Assembly: GCF_048771995.1 (NCBI RefSeq)
Contig: NC_133026.1
Location: 91,964,501-92,028,500, forward strand
DNA: 64,000 nt
Source: Taeniopygia guttata
Taxonomy: Eukaryota > Chordata > Aves > Passeriformes > Estrildidae
Direction: 5' to 3'
Of this stretch, positions 12,751 through 22,576 are shown in pieces. Under the pieces are notes generated by a model. The model saw nothing but the letters and a program-made list of their open reading frames with translations. It was not told the DNA's origin and made no database searches. Within the stretch, counting starts at the first letter, position 1. Each line of letters opens with the position of its first letter. The position numbers were made by a program, and so were the translations under genes.

Positions 12751-12849
12751 TCAATAAGGTGCTTCATTAAGACACGGAAAATAGTCTTCTGTCTTGAAGA
12801 GGACTGGAGGTTCATAGAGGGTCTGCTGCTGTCGTGAGGAAGACGATTT
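12751..12849 (-). CDS. BLOC1S4: BLOC1S4 coding exon 5 (terminal, short)
   Basis: This 99-base exon encodes 32 residues plus a TGA stop at 12751-12753. It begins KSSSSRQQQTLYEPP and ends LNEAPY. It aligns with the human tail (SRPQQ, YEAPVLFRTEDYFPC), so the distance across a 3.3-kb intron is not a problem. The acceptor is AATTTGCAG. The exon is too short to appear as an open reading frame by length alone and was found by searching for the conserved TEDYFPC motif. Confidence 0.92.
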   Translation of the reverse strand, partial: KSSSSRQQQTLYEPPVLFKTEDYFPCLNEAPY

Positions 12850-15800
12850 CTGCAAATTAGAGAAGTTTATTTTTCACCTGTTTCATAAAGCATTTTAAAA
12901 CAAAGCCTGCAGAGCTAAAATGCAAAACCAGGAAAGTTTTAAGGCATATATCCTTAGTTGAATGAATTCTTAATCATAGCTCAGATGAGTCTGGCATGTT
13001 CCTAAAGTTAGTAAAAAAATTCAGCCTTTGACCTTTGCCATTCCAGCACCCAAAAAGATTCAGTCCTGGAACTTGTACAATATGCCAACACTGCAGGAGC
13101 AAAATTGCACCATCCAGCTGATGGGAGAGTCATTGTAACCTTCATCCTCTCCAAGCCATACACCTTTACTTTTTCTGCTCCAGTCTTCAAATTCTCCTCA
13201 GCCACTTCTTTTGAGTCAACTCTGGGCCTGGGTTCTCATTTAGTTACTCAAAAAGTCTTTCTATAGAAACACACCTAGCAAATGATTCTTTCAAGAAGGT
13301 CCTTGAAGATTCTCTCAAGAAGGCCTTCAGCTCCTGCCGAGCTTCTACATGTAACACACAGTTTAAAATAATCTGGTAGTGGACTGGAAAAAGAGCTGTT
13401 TTTCAGGGAAAGTGTACATGTTTTTTTTAAATAGTATCTGTACAATGTTTTGTTGTATCAAATGGCTCACTGAAAGAGACAACATCAAGGACCACGAGTG
13501 ACCACTGTGTCAGTTTTGCTGCCTGTAAATAATGCTGCAACGCAACGCAGACACAGGGTATATTTTCAATGCCTGACATTAAATAGAATGCTTGAAATAA
13601 AGATTTCACTCATTAAAAGTTCTTTTCAACTAATAAAGAGATTTTGATGAACTATTTCGTAGAGCCCTGTCATCTGGAATGAGGAAATTAGCCTTCACCA
13701 ATAATAAATGTTAAAAGTACACCAAATATCATTGTTTGATAGCCTTGGAGTTTAGGATGGTTTTACAGCACCAAAATGAAGATATAAGTAACCATACCAA
13801 CAAAACAAAGTGGAAATTTCTCAATACTCAGTTCAGCTGTATACTTGTACTCCATGTAACGTAAGTACATATTCTCCTGTTATATACAAAATTGCTGATA
13901 TATTACATTATGTCTTTAACTTTACAATACCATTAATTTCTCTGTTTGTTTTGCCATTCAAGTTCCAATGAAATTAAAAATATAAACAAAGATCTGATCT
14001 ATAAACAGTGTGTATTATCAGTGTTCTTCATATCACAAAATCTGCCAAATGTAAAAGACCCCTTCAAAATCAAAGTCCTGATTTTTAAAATAATTTCCTA
14101 CACTGTACTGTCCTATCAGATAACAACCTGCAAGCATGGGAAACTAAGGTCACTCCTGACATGGATTTAAGGATGCTGTATTTGCCTCTGTGCAAGAAGG
14201 GTAATTTCAATCCAGTGAGGAAATTTATAGGCAGGCACAGTACCCACAATTGCCTAAGCACTCATTTATGATCAGTTATTTTTGCAGCTGCTTAGCGGAC
14301 ATTTTTACCTTTTGGGAGTCTACATTCTTAGCTTATAGTACTGTTCTTTACACTGCCTGGTATTCACAAGGGAAGAACTTTGGGCAAAATCTGAAAGGGA
14401 GATTATAAATACACATCTTGAGAAACAGAAAATACAGCCTTTGTGTAAAGAAACAGATACAGTTAAATGGAAAGAGAATGAGGGTACCTGAGTAAATTAA
14501 AACTAGCAGTAAAATGTGAACAACAGCTACAGTGAAAATCATGACATCAGAATAACCTTCTTTTCCAAACGTATTTTACCATTGATGTATTGAGCTAGTT
14601 AAATATCAGGCATGTGGAGAAATCTCTACAGGCATTTTCATTCACACATGCTTGTGTTTGCTACTGGAAGTAGGTATTATACTATGAAATACCCAGAACC
14701 ACTGTGGAAGAGTAGCTTGCCTCTTAGTGAATCAAATAATGCCAGTAAGTCCTCAGTGTTATTTTATTGCTATCCATAATCAAAGTAAGAAACCACTGGA
14801 GATGCCAGGTTCACACTCCTGACACTTCTAAAGATTTTCCACCTTTTAAATTGTGGAAAAAGTGCTAATTTGACAAAGTGTTTCCATACAACACTAAAAA
14901 AATACTTTCTTTGAACTAGCAAACTTTCCAAGTGAAGACTGTAATTTCTTGGTTAATAACTGTTTATAGAAAAAAATGGAAAATACTGATGAATATTCTT
15001 CAAAGCAGCTTGTGCAGGTTTTTTGTTTTGTAACTGGCCCATAAACTGCAACTTTGTGTTGTTCTTTTTAGTTTTTTTTTTTAAAGAAGAAATGACAGAC
15101 CTCTAAACTTAAACACCAAGAAAAATGAAGGAATGAGATGAGAAATTAGCTTAAGGACTAATTAACTTAAAGACTGCACAGTAAACAGCAGTGAAGAACA
15201 AGTTCCTTGAACTGAGCCTTAAAAGATGTTTTTTATATGTATTTTTCTCTGCTGCCATACATGCTCGGAAGATGCAGGAACAAAAATACCTCGAAAAGTC
15301 ACAACCTTCTTCCTCTCCCCTTCTACAAAGCTATTTTTTCCATCATCCTTACCAGAACACAGAAAACTGAGTTAATACAGGATGGATATACTAAAAGATA
15401 AAACAATCTGTGAGATTACAAGATGCAAAAGAGTAGAATTTACAAATGGTGTAAGGTGATGTCAAGAAGCATCAGGAATTCAGGTGATATTTTTTTAAAC
15501 CAAAAAGATTATTTTAAACCTGAGGCGCAACACCAGTTCAGTGTTTGGTAAGGCATCTCTGAAATATACCAGAGAGAGTGCTTCAAGCCTTTTGTAAAGG
15601 AACAGTCCACAAGGAAAGATGGAGAAAACTGCATCCTTAGAAAGCTTACCAAGGCGTTAACATGATTAACGCTGTGTAGACTGAATACAAATATAACCTT
15701 TATTTTTAAAGTACTGTGCAGATTAGCCTTTTCTTTTTTGGTAACATTTGTGCAGTGATTTTATCAATGCAGAAGGATCCTTCAGCAGTGTTGCCAATAC

Positions 15801-18762
15801 AGGCTCTTCCTACTTGCTTTGCATACTACCAAGATCAGGGGTGCTTTAGTAGAAAGCCTTGTGCATTATGTGCCTCTGTTTCCTTCACATCCATTTCTTT
15901 GTGTGCTCAGGCTTGTTTTGCAATGTTACACAAATCCTTATAAGAAATTGAATTTTTAAGTTCAGTTGTTTCCTATTTTTTTTTAAAGAAGCCTGAAAAC
16001 TCTGTAAAAATCTTAATAAAGTATATTAAAAATGTACAGCTACATTAATGTACATGTACAACAAACTTATCACTATTTTAATCATCTGGTCTAGTAAGAA
16101 GAGCAACTAAGCTGGTCACATGGCAGCAAAACTTTACTTACATTAAGGAAGGATGGCATGCTGATTGTGTGCAAGATTTTCTTGAATGTGCTCGGAAAAG
16201 CCCCAAGGTCTGTTTCTGCCTTTGTGACCCGTTCTTCCAGTCGAGCTACGCTATTCCCAATCATTTTCACAAAAGCCTGGTGTAAAAAAAAACCCAAAAA
16301 AGCCCCAAATAAATATTAGTTTCCCTATCAAAATAAAACAGGATTACGTATTGCAGAACAGTGGTGAAAGATCCATTACTTAAATGAATCGTCAAAAACT
16401 TCATGCTCAGTTTCCCTTCTGCCTACAAGTCCATTTTAATGCTAGAAATTACTTGAGATACTTAAAAGGCTGAAAACCAGGTTAAACATAATAAAATAAT
16501 CTTCCTTTTCAAATTTACCTTTCAAATAACTAACTTGGATTTTTCACAATCTAGACTTCTACCTGCCTTTCTACTACCAAAGGAAAAATCAAGGATCTTA
16601 ACCACAGTTTTAAAGCTTTATTAGGGATGAAGAGATCTCTCATTCTATTTGTTTCTGAAACTTTGGAAGTTAATACAAAAAGCTGCCTTGCTTCAAACAG
16701 TCAATGAACAATTTTTTTTTTTTAATATGTTGCAAAAAGATCTAAAACATGTCTGGAATTCCCACAGTCCCCAGAAATTTTTCATAAATGTAGTCCTCTT
16801 TATTAACCCTGAAGTACTGATCCAGCATGAACACGGAGAGCACAACTCTCCTGATCTCATTCCACATGTGTGCACATACACACACAAATATCCAGACACT
16901 GATTTTTCCCTCTGTTAGGAAACATAATGCATCTACAAGACAGCAAATACATACCTCTAGTTTGTCAATCTTCCTATATATCTGCCTCATTTCTGTAGCT
17001 TTTGTGTAAATTTGAGGTATACTTTCATTGACAACTTGAGAGGAATCACTTCGAATCTAAAGACAATGGAATACAATAATACAAAAATCAATTAATAAAA
17101 CAAAATGTTTAGTAGATTTTATTCTGGAAACTAGAACTGTGCCCCAGTGGATAGACTAATATTTAGAGTTTAAAAATACTGGAATAAATTAGTATAAAAA
17201 CACTAGATTAAAATCAATACACTATAGCTTTTTTGTACAGTTTCTAAGTAACTTTGAAGAAAATGTATTTTACAGAGACTAATATTTACCTTAATATTTA
17301 TATTAAAAATAGGCTAATACAATCTCTTCTGAAGTGATATGAAACATTTTCTAAGACACAGTAAAGACTTAAATATATTAAGCTAAAATTTTGTCTTAAG
17401 TTTTACTACCTGTACTTTTCCTCAGGTTTGTTAAAAAAGTCAGACCACAAAAATCTTAATTTGCTGGTATTAAAAAAACTCCCCAAACCTACAATGGAGT
17501 TGTGCAGGAGAAGCACATAGTGCTACACTTTAAAAGACAGCCTATCAACCAACGTCAGCTTACAGGAACTTGCCCTTCAGTTCTTCCATCTAACCCCATG
17601 AGAAAAGTGAAAACAAAAGTGCCTTTCTGAAAAGAGGGTCCCCTAAAGACAAATCTAGTTTTGGTGGTTTGGCAACTCTGATTAGATACTTTCATTATAA
17701 AACCAACAAAGTATGTCTTTATGTATTTTAAAGAATAAGCAGAATATCATACTGTTCTTTTAAACAAGAATACAAATACAATTACACAAATATGCAGCTA
17801 GGAAAAATTTCTTCACTGGAAATGTTGTCAAGCATTTAAGCAGGCTGTCCAGGGAAGTGGTGGAGGTATTTAGAAGATGTGGCACTTTGGGACATTATGC
17901 TCTGACACGAAAGCTTGGTAGTTTTCATCCATGAGTTATCTGATTATCAAAATAAGTCATCTAATTATCCAACATGTTTTCAAACTGCAGCCTGCCTTGA
18001 CTAAAGGCTTCTTTTTCTCGGTACCATACTTACAAACACCGATTCAACTGTGTTTACTCTGCCTTCAAAAACACAACCACATGCAACTATACGTACCATA
18101 TCCAGCATTCCCACGAATTCATCCACCCTGGTCAGCAGGTCTTCCAGACTCTTGTCTAAGCTTTCTATCTGCAAAACAGAGGTCACTTAAGTGCTCGAAA
18201 ACACACACACCCACATTCACAAAACCCCGGCCGGTCTCACAAACAAGACCACCGAGCAGAGACACAGGTCGGGCTACAGACAGTCCGACAGGAATCCCAC
18301 GGCTTTTCCCTCTCTCGGCTTCGTTCAGCAAGGGACGCGCCCCCGGTGCTGTCCCTGTCCTGCCCCAGCCCAGGAGCGCGTCCAGCTCCAGAGAGCTGCG
18401 CTGCCCCGCTCCCGAGTGCCCGGGAGCCGCGCGGAGCCCCGGCCCCGCTCCCGAGTGCCCGGGAGCCGTGAGGAGCCGTGCGGAGCCCCGGCCCCGCTCC
18501 CGAGTGCCCGGGAGCCGTGAGGAGCCGTGCGGAGCCCCGGCCCCGCTCCCACCTGCTCGCTGAAGAGGCTGCGGTCGGCGAGCAGGCACGCCGAGTAGGC
18601 GGCGGCGGTGGCGCTGAGCGACGCCTCCGAGGCGTCCTCGTCCTCCGCCTCCCCGAGGCCGGAGGCTCTGCTCTGGCTCTGGGACACATTCCCGCTGTCC
18701 GCGCCGGGGCCGGCGTCCGGCAGCTCGGCTCCAGCCCGCTCGCCGCCGGCACCCTCCGCCAT
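12751..18762 (-). CDS. BLOC1S4: BLOC1S4, biogenesis of lysosome-related organelles complex 1 subunit 4 (five coding exons)
   Basis: Cytosolic subunit of BLOC-1, the octameric complex that sorts cargo from endosomes to melanosomes, platelet dense granules and other lysosome-related organelles. Seen: five exons at 18762-18553, 18168-18097, 17056-16955, 16276-16142 and 12849-12751. They encode 70+24+34+45+32 = 205 residues, close to the 217 I recall for human. Landmarks in order are an acidic, Ser-rich N-terminus (about 1-55), the hallmark LEDLLTRVDEFVGMLDM (about 78-94), a helical, coiled-coil-prone region with RQIYRKIDKLE, VARLEERVTKAETDLG and FKKILHTISMPS (about 118-171), and a C-terminal motif YEPPVLFKTEDYFPC. 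Every boundary is GT-AG and every junction is phase 0. The start ATG has G at -3 and +4 and no in-frame ATG upstream. The start lies in a CpG island just downstream of PARD6G on the same strand. The human gene is described as intronless, so the exon structure is notable. Identity is near certain; the exon joins are inferred by eye. Confidence 0.95.
12850..16141 (-). other. BLOC1S4: BLOC1S4 intron 4
   Basis: 3.3 kb of AT-rich sequence between the fourth and fifth coding exons. No repeat family or nested exon is recognised. Confidence 0.85.
16142..16276 (-). CDS. BLOC1S4: BLOC1S4 coding exon 4
   Basis: This 135-base exon encodes 45 residues, beginning AFVKMIGNSVARLEERVTK and ending SMPSFLN. 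The acceptor is TACACCAG after a T-rich tract. The donor AAT|GTAAGT is a full consensus. Without splicing, the frame would add about 16 unrelated residues and stop near 16091, so the match of the next exon to the human C-terminus supports splicing here. Confidence 0.93.
16955..17056 (-). CDS. BLOC1S4: BLOC1S4 coding exon 3
   Basis: This 102-base exon encodes 34 residues, beginning IRSDSSQVVNESIPQIY and ending YRKIDKLE. It corresponds to the human segment around GDSSHVVSEGVP and RRIYSRIDRLE. The acceptor is GTCTTTAG and the donor is GAG|GTATGT. Both sides are phase 0. Confidence 0.93.
17795..17912 (+). mobile_element. CR1 LINE fragment in BLOC1S4 intron 2
   Basis: The segment contains gcaggctgtccagggaagtg, gtggaggtatttagaag and atgtggcactttgggac, which match the CR1 ORF2 end region. 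It is antisense to BLOC1S4. Confidence 0.85.
18097..18168 (-). CDS. BLOC1S4: BLOC1S4 coding exon 2
   Basis: This 72-base exon encodes 24 residues, beginning IESLDKSLEDLL and ending VGMLDM. It contains the most conserved motif of the family, which is nearly identical to human. The acceptor is TTTTGCAG and the donor is ATG|GTACGT. Both sides are phase 0. Confidence 0.95.
18404..18550. repeat. 49-bp GC-rich minisatellite in BLOC1S4 intron 1
   Basis: There are three tandem copies starting at 18404, 18443 and 18492, each beginning ccccgctcccgagtgcccgg, plus a 10-base start of a fourth copy at 18541. The first copy is 39 bp. The other two are 49 bp and nearly identical; they carry an extra 10 bp (gtgaggagcc type). 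The array ends two bases from the exon 1 splice donor (18551-18552). Confidence 0.95.
18553..18762 (-). CDS. BLOC1S4: BLOC1S4 coding exon 1
   Basis: This exon encodes residues 1-70, from MAEGAGGERAG to LLADRSLFSEQ. It ends at a CAG|GTGGGAGC donor in phase 0. The sequence is low complexity, acidic and Ser/Ala rich, and matches human BLOC1S4 mainly at the SGNVSQSQS-like stretch and at A-x-YSACLL. The donor directly abuts a 49-bp GC-rich tandem repeat in intron 1. The reading frame stays open past the donor to a stop near 18325. Confidence 0.9.
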
Positions 18763-18900
18763 GTCCGCACCGCCCCTCACATGACGGGGCGGGCCGGCGC
18801 AGCCGCGCTCCCGGCGGGCAGGCGGGGCGGCAGCGCCCGTGCCCGGGCAGGGCACCGCCTGGCTGCCTGAGGAAACTCGGGTTCCACCGCCTCCGAGCCG
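18763..18900 (-). promoter_or_regulatory. BLOC1S4: BLOC1S4 CpG-island promoter with E-box/M-box and GC boxes
   Basis: This is the TATA-less, GC-rich stretch directly upstream of the BLOC1S4 ATG. GC boxes are seen at 18786-18793 (ggggcggg) and 18821-18830 (ggcggggcgg). A TCACATGA octamer at 18777-18784 reads TCATGTGA on the gene strand, which is the core bound by MITF/TFE-family factors. The bases around the start codon (ATGGCGG) resemble a YY1 core. The transcription start cannot be placed from sequence alone. Confidence 0.65.
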
Positions 18901-19716
18901 CCCCTGCCTGCCGCTGTGACGGGAACGGGGCTCCGCCTGCCGAGGATGTGGCCTTTAGCGAGGGCTGGCGTGCCGCTGGTCCCTCGGCCACACACCCTGA
19001 GAGCCCCGTTCAGCAATTTAATCCCACAGCCCAAGGGTCCGGCCCGTGAAACCCGAGCGGCCCAGCCGCGTTCCCACGCGGATTCCTCCCTTACGGCCCG
19101 AGCTGGGTAGGAAGCTCGCTGTGGGTGTACCACACAGCTGCACCCACGGTTAAGGGCCACTCACAATAGAAGCTGGGCTGTGTGTGTGTGTGTGTATTCG
19201 TTTATTTTCCCCACGAAGATTCTGCACAAAATGTTTGCAAGCCTTAAAAGTTACTTCACAAAGTGTTGGATGCAAGGCTGACACATCAGCAGCCTGGTAA
19301 TAGGTACATGTGTGTGAAACAACTTATGCTTCCTTCTGCGATGAAGAAAAGTTTGGATAGATTGCACTAGAGCGCTTTCTATGGACAGTGACAGCCGGCA
19401 GGCAAAGGAGTGCAGAGTGGCCATCAGAGGTATCCTGGCCTTTTCCCAGGGAGCCAGAACTACCCCTCAAAGCCCAGAGGTCTGCAGCAGGCCATGCTAT
19501 GAGGAAGGTAGGAAGCTACTCGGTTCCCATGGAAGTCAGAAGAACAGGAACTTTTTGTAAAAGCAGCACTGAGAAAAGACACTGCACTAAAATAGTTGCA
19601 TAGCTGAAGAGCCACACAAACTGGACACCTTGTTTTCATAGGGAGGGGAGGTACTTCCATAGAAAATGCTTGAGGCACTGAGAAAAAATACAGAGTAGAA
19701 GTAAGACAGTCAACAT
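18901..19716. other. Intergenic gap between PARD6G 3' end and BLOC1S4 promoter
   Basis: This is the shore of the CpG island followed by ordinary sequence. It contains a short (TG)8 run near 19179-19195. No exon is recognised. Confidence 0.6.
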
Positions 19717-19722
19717 TTTATT
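19717..19722 (-). terminator. PARD6G: Candidate PARD6G poly(A) signal
   Basis: AATAAA on the minus strand in the context GCAATAAAATG, followed by T/GT-rich sequence. It is the most distal of three candidates before the BLOC1S4 promoter. Confidence 0.45.
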
Positions 19723-20915
19723 GCAGACAAGGTCACATTTTCATCAGTTAACTAAGGTAAAATGAGTAACTTCAGTCAGACAAATCCACTTATTCATAAA
19801 AGTAGTCTTATTTAAGGTATAACACATTTTTCTGGATAAGATGGTCTGATTGACTGAAGCATATCCAGCTATTCATTTGTTTTACTGCACCAATAATCAG
19901 ATTTATTTTTTTTTAATGAAAACCTTTGGTAAAGTACAAACACAGTTTTAAGAACAGGATCAATGTTCTATTCTTACTGTGCTGGGAAAAATAAGTACAG
20001 CTCTATAGCTGCTTTGATACCTAGAAAAGTTTTAATTAGAGTAAGTGAAAGACTTTTAAAATAAACTCTTAAAGCAAATCTAAAAGAAATAAACTAAGTT
20101 CAATGTCCCAAAGATATTTAACCATGAGCAGAAGACTGGTTGTTCCACAGGTATTCTAAATTAGTGACAATGAATCAGTCCACACATCCTTTTTCCAGCC
20201 ATTACAGATTCCAAAATGGAATGTAATTTTTCCAAACCAAGACTCCTGAATTTTCATATTCATAAAATATTTAAGAAATGTCTATTCCACCATATAAAAA
20301 AAGCTTTAATGTACTACAAAGTTAAAAACAAAGAGCAAATGACACAAGCTAAAAGTAGAAAAATACATTTTAAAACATTTATATTTTGTTCCTTACACTG
20401 ATCAAGATATAACAAAATATTTTAGATTAGACCACTTTCATAAAACTCATGGTGTTTCCAGAAGCAGACAGGTACTGACTCAACAGTCACTGGTCACTCA
20501 CTAGCCACCTGGCCACCCAGCAAAGGCGTCTGACCTCCACAAATATCCAGTATACTTTAATTTTCTAGAAGTCCTGTGTAGACATTAAGCTTTATTATTG
20601 GAGGAGTCCAAAAACAACAGAACTATTCTAAGTTACGCTCGTGAGTCAGTCAGCATCCCTCCCCTCCCCTCCGTAGGGCAATCTGTTGTCAAGGAAAGAC
20701 CTTGTGGATTCGGGTTGCCCCAAATGTAACAGCAAAGACCAGTGTCAGCTCTGAGGCTTGCACGCCTAAAAACTCACATGAACCATGATTTTGAAAAAAC
20801 AGATGATGCGGGGAGGGGGGAAAAAACAACCAAACAAACCAAAAAAAGGAGGTATCATCTAATAAATATGGTAAGAGAATACAAGAAGGCAGCGGCGCTG
20901 CGGTGCCCCCGCCGG

Positions 20916-20930
20916 CCGGCAGGTGGCGCC
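20916..20930 (+). promoter_or_regulatory. CTCF-like motif
   Basis: ccggcaggtggcgcc matches the vertebrate CTCF core CCASYAGRKGGCRSY at 14 of 15 positions. It lies in a short CpG-rich patch within the presumed PARD6G 3'UTR, between the two genes. Confidence 0.55.
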
Positions 20931-21595
20931 CATGGCCCGGCAGCCGCGGCCACGGCCCGCGGGAAACACGAGGTTTACGTGGATGTGGATTTCTATCGCT
21001 TCCTTTGGAAAATGTGTCTGCAGCGTCTCCCGAACGCTGCTACCTCCGGAATAGGAAACAGCTGCTTTTACAGAGCTCGTCTGGATTAGACATAACGCTG
21101 AAAAGACGGTGTAAACAAGTAGGCAGAAGGGCTGTATGTAACAGAAAAAGATAACTATTAAGAAGCACTCTCTCCTCAGCTGGTATTAGAAGAAAACCAG
21201 GTTCCACTTCAAATAGACATGTCTGTTACTATTAAAATCTAATTCATATATATGCATGTATAAATACGTCTACCCACGCTTTCAAACCCGAGTATATAAC
21301 ACTGCTATGGGTAGCCTGTAAGACTGCTTAGGTTTATACCAACTAAAACAAATTTGCGTTCTCACTTCAGGGCTGGGACATAAACCAGGTTTTGCACTCT
21401 AGCTTTCTCCTGACAAATTTTGCAGTGCATGACAGTTTTATGTCTAACTCCAGATGCCACATTTCCTAGAAAGCAACTATTTTCTGCACCCGTGAGGTCT
21501 GTGAGAATATCAGCTCCCTGTTTCGTGCATGTGTTGCACGAGTCGATTGTCCCAATTGGCACTTAAGACTGTAAGGAGAATTGCAGAAATTGATA

Positions 21596-22455
21596 CTAAA
21601 GTGTAATGACTGTTCCGTCCTCCTCGATACCTCCCCTGGGGATAACCAGACTGTGTCGGGGATCAGTTTTTAAAGAACTTAGTAATTTGTGGATGTTGCC
21701 GTTGCTTTCTCGGCCAGAGCTGTTGTTGAGCACCAGGTCCCTTTGAAGTCTGTGGCTAAGGCTGCTGCCATTGATTCTAGAGAGGCTACTGGAAGTAAGG
21801 CTGTGCAGTTTAGGAATGTGTTGTGGCTCCAGACCACCCTCAATGACAATGTCAGCCTCTTCGTCACTCTCCATTTCATCAGGGTGGAAGTTCTGCAGCA
21901 CATGGGGTGTAGGCAAGCTATGGTGACTCGCAGTGCTGTCTGTAGACTGCCCAGAGCTACCAGACATCCTACTGCTCCGAATAATATTGTTCCTCTGGTT
22001 TGCTGGCTTGACCGTGATAATGAGATTATGGCTGTTGGCAATCATCATGTCTGTGACTTGGTCAAGAGTCTTTCCTGCTACTTCAATGCCATTGACTTCC
22101 AGGACTTCATCATTCACAGCCAGCAAGCCTGTGCTCTCTGCCAAGCCACCAGGAACCATACGGGAGATGAAGATACCAGGAACTTTTTCCAGTCCGTGAG
22201 GAGTCACCCTTACACTGGTGCCATCGCGAATGTAAAACCCCAAGGGTTTCTCACACCCGTGTCGATACAGCCTCACTCTCCTGTGTGTTTCGGGGAGAAT
22301 GTCCACATCAATTATGGAAGACACGGGTCTAAAATCATGAGGCATACTAATGTTGATGTGGGGACGCCGGCGGAGGGTGTCATTGCGCAGTGTCACCAGA
22401 GCCTTCTTCTTCCTTGACAGTGTATTGGTCCCAAAATTGCTGTAGTCCACTTCAT
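21596..22455 (-). CDS. PARD6G: PARD6G terminal coding exon (semi-CRIB, PDZ, C-terminus)
   Basis: PAR6 gamma is the adaptor of the apical polarity complex. Through PB1 it binds atypical PKC, through semi-CRIB plus PDZ it binds CDC42-GTP, and PDZ also contacts PALS1, Crumbs and PAR3 at tight junctions. Seen: a 3' acceptor (TCTCTTTCAG) at 22456-22457, then a split codon, then about 286 residues. Counting from the Val at 22450, the semi-CRIB lies at about 32-52 ([17 protein letters not shown]). The PDZ lies at about 56-150, with carboxylate-binding loop PLGFYI at 69-74. An acidic patch ([12 protein letters not shown]) follows at 194-205, and the end is [13 protein letters not shown]6G rather than PARD6B is indicated by [40 protein letters not shown] and KTDPRHSL. 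The PB1 domain is encoded upstream and was not found in the window. The exon looks intact. Confidence 0.97.
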
Positions 22456-22556
22456 CTGAAAGAGAAACAGTACCAATGTATCAAACAGAATAATTCAATC
22501 TGCAGGGCATATTCCTCCTCCAGTTGGTTCAGTGAAGGCACTGATAGCAATATGGA

Positions 22557-22576
22557 AATAATAATAATAATAATAT
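22557..22576. repeat. (AAT)n microsatellite
   Basis: About six AAT units lie roughly 100 bases upstream (in gene direction) of the PARD6G last-exon acceptor. Confidence 0.9.

Larger units (their letters stand above)
18280..19110. promoter_or_regulatory. CpG island over BLOC1S4 exon 1
   Basis: This is the densest CpG region of the window. It spans BLOC1S4 intron 1, exon 1 and the upstream flank, and fades towards 19110. No gene is recognised on the opposite strand, although a divergent non-coding transcript is possible at such islands. Confidence 0.8.
19717..21595 (-). other. PARD6G: Probable PARD6G 3'UTR
   Basis: Downstream of the stop the sequence is mostly AT-rich with no other exon. Candidate poly(A) signals (AATAAA on the minus strand) are at 20591-20596, 19902-19907 and 19717-19722. 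The last has a good T/GT-rich downstream region (TGTTGACTGTC, then T-rich) and is my preferred end. A GC-rich patch at 20889-20965 interrupts the AT-rich sequence. Confidence 0.55.

Noticed and set aside
17931-18563. 210-codon plus-strand frame with Pro/Arg/Ser repeats
   Set aside because: It is antisense to BLOC1S4 exons 1 and 2, and the repeats come from the 49-bp minisatellite.
18119-18991. Long minus-strand frames (177-290 codons) around BLOC1S4 exon 1
   Set aside because: These are GC-rich shadow frames. The real exon 1 frame is fixed by homology and by the splice donor.
21362-21562. Cys-rich minus-strand frame just after the PARD6G stop, in the same frame
   Set aside because: It begins with GTG, not ATG, and two in-frame stops separate it from the PARD6G coding sequence. 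The CxxC pairs look coincidental, so it is treated as 3'UTR.
21689-22417. 242-codon plus-strand open frame
   Set aside because: It is antisense to the PARD6G terminal exon, and its openness follows from the codon use of the real gene.
21596-22455. Assignment to PARD6B instead of PARD6G
   Set aside because: The PDZ-flanking residues and the C-terminus ([17 protein letters not shown]) match PARD6G and not PARD6B.
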